Assembly (NCBI GenBank): GCA_900551515.1
Contig: URWH01000040.1
Location: 1 to 12,184, forward strand
Length of the DNA: 12,184 nucleotides
From: an uncultured Porphyromonadaceae bacterium
GTDB lineage: Bacteria > Bacteroidota > Bacteroidia > Bacteroidales > Muribaculaceae
Reading direction: 5' to 3'
Shown: positions 7,993 to 12,184 of the stretch, piece by piece
How the letters are laid out: each line of letters begins with the position of its first letter
How positions within the stretch are numbered: position 1 is the first letter of the stretch
The notes under the pieces: model-generated
The model's database searches: none
Seen by the model: only the letters and a program-made list of their open reading frames with translations
Told to the model about the DNA's origin: nothing
Position numbers and translations under genes: made by a program

Positions 7993-10002
7993 TCAATCGG
8001 GATTAATCATTTCGAGGAACTGATCCTCATTAATAACAGGTATGCCCAGCTTCTGAGCCTTCTCGAGCTTCGCCGGGCCCATGTTTTCGCCGGCGAGCAC
8101 ATAATCGGTCTTTTGGGAAATCGAGCCCGAGTTTTTTGCGCCGTTGGCCTCGATAAGCTCCTTGTATTCGTCGCGCGAATGGCGGCTGAACGTGCCGCTG
8201 ATCACGATGGTTTTGCCGGCGAGGCGGTCGGAGAGGGCCTGCTGCGCCTGCTCGCCGAGCGACATCTGCACGCCGGCCACGCGCAGACGCCCGATGATGC
8301 GCTGATTGGAGGGACGGCTGAAAAAGTCGACAATCGAGGCTGCGATGCGCGGGCCGACATCGTCGATCTCCGTGAGCTGCTCCGCGGACATCGACATCAG
8401 ACGGTCGATATCGCCGACCGCGCGGGCTATCTTCTTAGCGCCCGTCTCGCCAACGAACGGGATGGAGAGAGCGTAGATGACGCGTCCGAACGGGACAGTC
8501 TTGCTTTGCTCCAGACCCTCGAGGACACGCTCCGCGCTGCGCTGACCGAAGCCTTCGAGCGTTTCGAGCTGCTCGGCGGTGATGTCGTAGAGATCGGCAG
8601 GGTCACGGACGAAGCCCGCATCGTAAAGCGCCTGCGCCGTTTCCTCGCCGATGCCGTCGATGTTCATCATGCGGCGTCCCACGAAATGCTCGATGCGGCC
8701 TACGATCTGAGGCGGGCAGCCGTAGCAGTTGGGGCACACCCATGCCGCTTCGCCCTCGACGCGCACCAGCGGAGTGCCGCAGGCCGGACAGTGAGTGACG
8801 AACTTCACCGGCTGACTGCCCGGCTGACGCGCCGAGACGTCGACACCCGTGATCTTGGGGATGATCTCCCCGCCTTTTTCGACATAGAGCATGTCGCCGT
8901 CGTAGATGTCGAGCTGCCGGATTATATCCTCATTGTGGAGCGATGCGCGCTTCACTATCGTTCCCGACAGGAGCACAGGGTCGAGATTGGCCACCGGAGT
9001 GATCACGCCGGAGCGGCCTACCTCGAACGACACGAACTGCAACTTAGTCAGCGCCCTTTCGGCCTGAAACTTATAGGCGATGGCCCAGCGCGGGCTCTTG
9101 GCCGTGTAGCCGAGGTTGAGCTGCTGGCGCAGCGAGTCGACCTTAAAGACCAGCCCGTCGGTGGCCACAGGCAGATTCTTGCGCTCCGTGTCCCAGTAGC
9201 TGATAAATCGGTCCACCTCGTCGATGGAGTGTAGGCGCGTCATCACGTCAGACACCTTGAAGCCCCAGCTGCGCGCCGCCTGCATGTTGTCGTAGTGAGT
9301 GGCGCAGGGGAGGTTGTCACCGAGCAGATAATAGAAATAAGCGTCGAGGCCGCGACGCGACACCTCGGCCGAATTCTGCATTTTCAGCGTGCCGGACGCG
9401 GCGTTGCGGGGATTGGCGAAGAGCGGTTCCTCGTTGAAAGCGCGCTCGGCATTCAGGCGGTCGAACGCCTTCCACGGGAGGACGATCTCGCCGCGTATTT
9501 CGAAGCGGTCGGGCCATCCTTCGCCGCTGAGCTGCAGCGGGATGCTGCGTATGGTGATGACATTTTCGGTCACATCGTCGCCCTTCTCGCCATCGCCGCG
9601 GGTGACGGCGCGCACCAGGCGTCCGTGCTCGTAAAGCAGCGATATGGAGGTGCCGTCGAACTTCATCTCGCCGACGATGGTGACCTCCTCGCCGGGGAGC
9701 AGGTCGCGGCAACGGCTCACGAACTCATCGACCTCCTCCACCGAGTAGGTGTTGCCCAGCGAGAGCATAGGGCGCTCATGCACCACCTGCGTGAAGCCCT
9801 TCGAGAGGTCGCTGCCCACGCGGTGAGTGGGCGAATAGGGGTCGTCGAGCTCCGGGTGCTCGCGCTCGAGAGCCTCGAGCTCCTTCATGAGCATGTCGAA
9901 ATCGCGGTCGGAGATGACCGGGGCATTCATCACGTAATAATTATAATTGTGTTGGTTGAGCTCGCGTCTCAACTCATCGATGCGTTGTTTAGCGTTGTCC
10001 AT
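7993..10002 (-). CDS. ligA: NAD+-dependent DNA ligase
   Basis: Seals 3'-OH/5'-phosphate nicks in duplex DNA using NAD+, for Okazaki-fragment joining and repair. 669 residues with the full domain order: domain Ia (about 1-65, [19 protein letters not shown] for NMN binding), adenylation domain with catalytic K114 in MKFDG, and motif IV DGLVFKV (282-288), OB fold (about 315-395), zinc finger C405-x2-C408 with C423 and C429, four helix-hairpin-helix motifs (about 440-560), and a C-terminal BRCT domain (about 592-669). An extra cysteine (C426) lies within the second zinc pair. The start at 10002 is chosen over an in-frame ATG at 10041 because a promoter -7 box lies at 10031-10038, between them, and because the family begins at about this residue. 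It is divergent from the glutaminyl cyclase gene. Confidence 0.97.
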   Translation of the reverse strand: MDNAKQRIDELRRELNQHNYNYYVMNAPVISDRDFDMLMKELEALEREHPELDDPYSPTHRVGSDLSKGFTQVVHERPMLSLGNTYSVEEVDEFVSRCRDLLPGEEVTIVGEMKFDGTSISLLYEHGRLVRAVTRGDGEKGDDVTENVITIRSIPLQLSGEGWPDRFEIRGEIVLPWKAFDRLNAERAFNEEPLFANPRNAASGTLKMQNSAEVSRRGLDAYFYYLLGDNLPCATHYDNMQAARSWGFKVSDVMTRLHSIDEVDRFISYWDTERKNLPVATDGLVFKVDSLRQQLNLGYTAKSPRWAIAYKFQAERALTKLQFVSFEVGRSGVITPVANLDPVLLSGTIVKRASLHNEDIIRQLDIYDGDMLYVEKGGEIIPKITGVDVSARQPGSQPVKFVTHCPACGTPLVRVEGEAAWVCPNCYGCPPQIVGRIEHFVGRRMMNIDGIGEETAQALYDAGFVRDPADLYDITAEQLETLEGFGQRSAERVLEGLEQSKTVPFGRVIYALSIPFVGETGAKKIARAVGDIDRLMSMSAEQLTEIDDVGPRIAASIVDFFSRPSNQRIIGRLRVAGVQMSLGEQAQQALSDRLAGKTIVISGTFSRHSRDEYKELIEANGAKNSGSISQKTDYVLAGENMGPAKLEKAQKLGIPVINEDQFLEMINPD

Positions 10003-10030
10003 AATGCGCAGGCTTTTGGAATAATCAAGG

Positions 10031-10038
10031 CAAAGATA
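10031..10038 (-). promoter_or_regulatory. ligA promoter -7 box
   Basis: The minus strand reads TATCTTTG, a full match to the Bacteroidetes -7 consensus TAnnTTTG. No convincing TTTG was found 19-21 bp upstream. Transcription would begin near 10025, about 22 nt before the ATG at 10002. This placement rules out the longer ligA frame starting at 10041. Confidence 0.6.
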
Positions 10039-10046
10039 CAATAATA

Positions 10047-10078
10047 TCTGAAGAGTTGATGTTTTTTCGCTACCTTTG
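10047..10078 (+). promoter_or_regulatory. Promoter of the glutaminyl cyclase gene
   Basis: TCTG (10047-10050, one mismatch to TTTG), a 20-bp spacer, then TACCTTTG (10071-10078, full match to TAnnTTTG). The start of transcription would be near 10085, leaving a very short leader before the ATG at 10098, which also rules out the earlier in-frame ATGs at 10056 and 10059. It is back to back with the ligA -7 box, only 32 bp apart. Confidence 0.65.
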
Positions 10079-10097
10079 CATCAAAATAACCACAACG

Positions 10098-11096
10098 ATG
10101 AAACTACTTTCAATGATACTACCGGCCATAATGCTGATGGCCTGTTCGTCGGGGGCGGCTGACAAGAGTGCCGAAGCAGCCGCGCAGGCTGAAACGGCCG
10201 AAACGCCGAAGTGGCCCGCATTCAATGCCGACAGCGCTTTTGCCTTCACAGCCCGTCAGGTGGATTTCGGGCCCCGCGTGCCGGGCACGCCGGCTCACCG
10301 CCAGTGCCGCGATTATCTCACCGAAAAGCTTGCCGGCTACGGCGCCGACACGGTGATGGTGCAGGAAGCCACGGTGACGGCCTTCGATGGCACCCGTCTG
10401 CCCATGGCCAACATCATGGCCCGCTTCAACGCCAAGGCACCGCGCCGCATACTGCTCGCCGCCCACTACGATACGCGACCCTGGGCCGACGAGGACAAAG
10501 ATGAGAGCAAGCGTCGCACGCCGCTTGACGGCGCCAACGACGGTGCGAGCGGCGTGGCCGTGATCCTCGAGATAGCCCGCAACCTCCAGCAGCAGGCGCC
10601 GGGGATAGGCGTCGACGTGCTTCTGACCGACGTGGAGGACTACGGGTCGCACGACGACGAAAGCACCGGCGAGTCATCGTGGGCTCTCGGCGCCCAATAC
10701 TGGGCGGCGCACACGCCCTACACCAGCGCCCGGCAGCGTCCCGCCTACGGCATACTGCTCGACATGGTGGGCGGCGAGGGGGCACGCTTCTATCAGGAAG
10801 GGGTGTCAAAGCATTTCGCGCCGGAAATAGTAAAGAAGGTGTGGGCGGCAGCCAAGACAGCCGGCTACGGCAGCATGTTCCCGGAAACGGAGGGCGGAAT
10901 GGTGACCGACGACCACCTGCCCATAAACCGCAACACGGGAATACCCACGATAGACATCATAGCCTATTATCCCGACTGCGAGCGCAGCAACTTCGGTCCT
11001 ACGTGGCACACCGTCAGCGACAACATGGACCACATAGACCGTGACGTGCTCAAGGCTGTGGGTCAGACAGTTATACAAATACTTTTCTCAGAATAA
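10098..11096 (+). CDS. Type II glutaminyl-peptide cyclotransferase lipoprotein (M28 fold)
   Basis: Zinc enzyme that cyclises N-terminal Gln of exported proteins to pyroglutamate. The 332-residue protein begins with a lipoprotein signal (lipobox L-M-A-C16), so it is probably anchored to a membrane facing the periplasm. The M28-like domain shows D148 in GANDGAS (zinc ligand), the E180-D181 pair in TDVEDYG at the place of the Glu-Glu pair of M28 enzymes, D222 in LLDMVGG, DDHLPI (271-276), and W303-H304 in TWHTVSDN. DDH-hydrophobic-Pro followed by WHT-x-x-DN is the pattern of animal glutaminyl cyclases (human QC D305, W329, H330), and argues for cyclase over aminopeptidase. The length matches the characterised Porphyromonas enzyme as I recall it. 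The start at 10098 is set by the lipobox and the promoter. An M28 aminopeptidase remains the alternative, less likely call. Confidence 0.88.
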   Translation: MKLLSMILPAIMLMACSSGAADKSAEAAAQAETAETPKWPAFNADSAFAFTARQVDFGPRVPGTPAHRQCRDYLTEKLAGYGADTVMVQEATVTAFDGTRLPMANIMARFNAKAPRRILLAAHYDTRPWADEDKDESKRRTPLDGANDGASGVAVILEIARNLQQQAPGIGVDVLLTDVEDYGSHDDESTGESSWALGAQYWAAHTPYTSARQRPAYGILLDMVGGEGARFYQEGVSKHFAPEIVKKVWAAAKTAGYGSMFPETEGGMVTDDHLPINRNTGIPTIDIIAYYPDCERSNFGPTWHTVSDNMDHIDRDVLKAVGQTVIQILFSE

Positions 11097-11106
11097 GAAG
11101 TCATTT

Positions 11107-11147
11107 CCGAAAGGTGCCCTTTTACACTTCGAAAGGGCATCTTTCGG
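11107..11147. terminator. Long hairpin formed by repeat units 1 and 2
   Basis: A 16-bp inverted repeat with arms at 11107-11122 and 11132-11147 and a 9-nt loop; every position pairs, with one G-U wobble in the plus-strand RNA. It starts 11 bp after the glutaminyl cyclase stop. It could protect the 3' end of, or help to end, the transcript. It lacks a T-tract, so it is not a textbook terminator on its own. Confidence 0.5.
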
Positions 11148-11240
11148 CTTCTAAAAGACCGCCTTTCAGCCTCCAATATGCCGCCTTTTGGAGTGCAAAA
11201 GGCGGTCTTTTGCATTTCAAAAGGTATCATCTTGATTTTC
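11109..11240. repeat. Six tandem 22-bp units, AAAAGG-N4-CTTTT-N4-TTC
   Basis: Units start at 11109, 11131, 11153, 11175, 11197 and 11219, exactly 22 bp apart with no indel. Each begins AAAAGG or a near variant, has a variable 4-bp core, then CTTTT (or CTTTC), a second variable 4 bp, and ends in TTC or similar. Units 1, 2, 3 and 5 fit best; unit 4 has a changed start (AATATG) and unit 6 a changed CTTTT. The variable cores are complementary between units (1 with 2; 5 with both 3 and 4). The array fills the gap between the convergent cyclase and WYL genes. Short frames through it give meaningless repetitive peptides and are not genes. Confidence 0.8.
11153..11211. terminator. Bidirectional A-stem-T hairpin formed by repeat units 3 to 5
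   Basis: A perfect 14-bp inverted repeat, with arms AAAAGACCGCCTTT (11153-11166) and its complement (11198-11211), encloses a second inverted repeat CTCCAA/TTGGAG (11171-11176/11188-11193). Both strands therefore read A-tract, GC core, T-tract, the shape of a bidirectional terminator between convergent genes. A competing 9-bp pairing of CCGCCTTTT (11181-11189) with AAAAGGCGG (11197-11205) is possible. The T-tract is only four bases, so its strength is uncertain. Confidence 0.55.
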
Positions 11241-11268
11241 AATATATTACAAAGTGGTCTGAAAACGC

Positions 11269-12171
11269 TCATCCGACACCGGCAATACGGGATATCCTTG
11301 CCTTGAGATACGCCTTGAAAGCATCGTCGCCAAGCACCTCTATGTCTTCATACAGACCAAGCACAAACCTGCCTATGCCGGCATGGCTGCAAACATTCAT
11401 GGACAGGTTCCACCGCATGTTGCCGGCAGGTGTGATGTATCTGGCAGCCGACGGATATTCTTCTTTCAGCACATTGTATGACAGCGAACCGAGGGACAGC
11501 GTTACGGGATAAAGCTCCTCGCCGCTGAACATAAAGATGTCGGTATACATGCGGCGGTGGTCGCCCTCGTGCTGCCACGGCTGTTCGAGGAGCGTAACGT
11601 CTTCCATGCGCGCCACCTTGAAGGTTTTGTTCATGCCCGATGCCGGCTCATGGCAGCGCACCTCGTTGTTGCCGTTCATCAGCATGAACGGTTCCACAAG
11701 GCGGTCGCGGCACGTATTGCTGTGGGGCGACGAATAGTTGCGCAGCAGCACCTGCCGCCTTGTCTTTATAGCCTCGTGAAGCACGCTGACGTTGTGTGCC
11801 GCCTGCTCACGCATCTCGTCGCTGTCGAGGATGTCGAAGTCGTAGAAACGGTCCATCTTTCGCTTGAGGTTTGCCACAACGGCATTGTTGTCCGAGACCT
11901 TGTCGAGCAGACGGCGCATCAGCACCGCCTCGTCGGCGGTGAACGACACGCGCTCTACAAGCCGCCCGAAGAAAGGCGAGTCGCGGTCTATGCAGTAGAC
12001 CTTGCCGCGCTTGTAGACCACAAAGCCTGTGTCGCGGAAGAACTCGAGATAATAATAAAGGTTACGGCGGGATATGCCCACCTTGTCGCACAGCTTGTCT
12101 ATCGTCAGCGTGTGGTTGTCGGTAAGCAGCATGAGCAGATGAAGCTCGCGCTCAAGTTTGTCGTGTCGCAT
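11269..12171 (-). CDS. WYL-domain transcriptional regulator with N-terminal HTH
   Basis: 300-residue regulator. An N-terminal DeoR/HTH_11-type winged helix (about 1-62) is seen in LTIDKLCDKVGISRRNLYYYL (23-42) and the wing around VVYKRGKVYCID. A helical linker (about 63-140) leads to a WYL-type sensor domain (about 140-220) and a C-terminal extension that ends in the family-typical GRFVLGLYEDIEVLGDDAF. WYL domains bind nucleic acids or other ligands and control transcription, including DNA-damage and phage-defence responses in some bacteria. Here the eponymous Trp-Tyr-Leu is not kept: the aligned strand reads NNEVRCHEP (168-176), followed by KTFKVARMEDV. No target can be named. The ATG at 12171 has only 13 bp of visible upstream sequence, so its promoter lies outside the window. 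Confidence 0.88.
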   Translation of the reverse strand: MRHDKLERELHLLMLLTDNHTLTIDKLCDKVGISRRNLYYYLEFFRDTGFVVYKRGKVYCIDRDSPFFGRLVERVSFTADEAVLMRRLLDKVSDNNAVVANLKRKMDRFYDFDILDSDEMREQAAHNVSVLHEAIKTRRQVLLRNYSSPHSNTCRDRLVEPFMLMNGNNEVRCHEPASGMNKTFKVARMEDVTLLEQPWQHEGDHRRMYTDIFMFSGEELYPVTLSLGSLSYNVLKEEYPSAARYITPAGNMRWNLSMNVCSHAGIGRFVLGLYEDIEVLGDDAFKAYLKARISRIAGVG

Positions 12172-12184
12172 GATTGGAAAGGGG

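Noticed and set aside
7981..9234. Long open frame (417 aa) on the plus strand opposite ligA
   Set aside because: It is antisense to the certain ligA gene, with low-complexity Arg/Ala/Asp composition and no recognisable motif.
10056..10097. Earlier ATGs for the glutaminyl cyclase at 10056 and 10059
   Set aside because: They lie upstream of the -7 box at 10071-10078 and would bury the lipoprotein signal behind 14 extra residues.
11109..11240. CRISPR array
   Set aside because: The period is 22 bp with no separate unique spacers of 30 bp or more, the conserved parts are only short A/T-flanked blocks, and no cas gene is near.
11114..11512. Open frame of 132 aa through the 22-bp repeats, and a similar minus-strand frame at 11063-11272
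   Set aside because: The repetitive first part is a translation of the repeat array with no protein signature, and the rest is antisense to the WYL gene or enters the cyclase 3' end.

Overview
The window looks like a chromosomal housekeeping region of a GC-rich member of the Bacteroidales. The grounds are: Bacteroidetes-type promoters (a -7 box close to TAnnTTTG with TTTG about 20 bp upstream) before at least two genes, weak or absent Shine-Dalgarno sites, a PorT-like small outer-membrane barrel, a type II (mammalian-like) glutaminyl cyclase lipoprotein, and a Bacteroidetes-style WYL regulator. Muribaculaceae or another GC-rich lineage such as Rikenellaceae would fit, but I cannot decide the family from the sequence. 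No tRNA, rRNA, IS element, phage gene or CRISPR array was seen.

Layout: (1) 1-2820, uvrA, plus strand, missing its first few codons at the window edge. (2) 2828-4916, a minus-strand pair made of a BadF/NAGK-type sugar kinase followed 4 bp later by serB; serB converges on uvrA with only 7 bp between the stops. (3) 4940-5014, the kinase promoter and the terminator of the next gene upstream. (4) 5055-5723, a secreted NlpC/P60 peptidase with a good promoter, behind a 449-bp gene-free AT-rich stretch that ends in a degenerate 13-bp repeat array. (5) 6173-10002, a minus-strand run ligA > outer-membrane barrel > ECF sigma factor > four-helix membrane protein. (6) 10003-10097, a divergent promoter region. 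(7) 10098-11096, a plus-strand glutaminyl cyclase lipoprotein. (8) 11097-11268, an intergenic region filled by six tandem 22-bp units that fold into two large hairpins. (9) 11269-12171, a WYL-family regulator on the minus strand.

How the genes relate: UvrA and LigA both serve DNA repair but are not in one operon. The glutaminyl cyclase and the outer-membrane barrel may be connected as enzyme and substrate: the barrel's predicted mature N-terminus is Gln, the substrate of the cyclase. The sigma factor and the membrane protein 31 bp downstream look like a regulatory pair, although the membrane protein carries no anti-sigma domain I recognise.

The genes are mostly ordinary. The least explained signals are the two intergenic repeat arrays: the 22-bp array at 11109-11240, whose variable cores are complementary between units, and the 13-bp array at 6074-6176.
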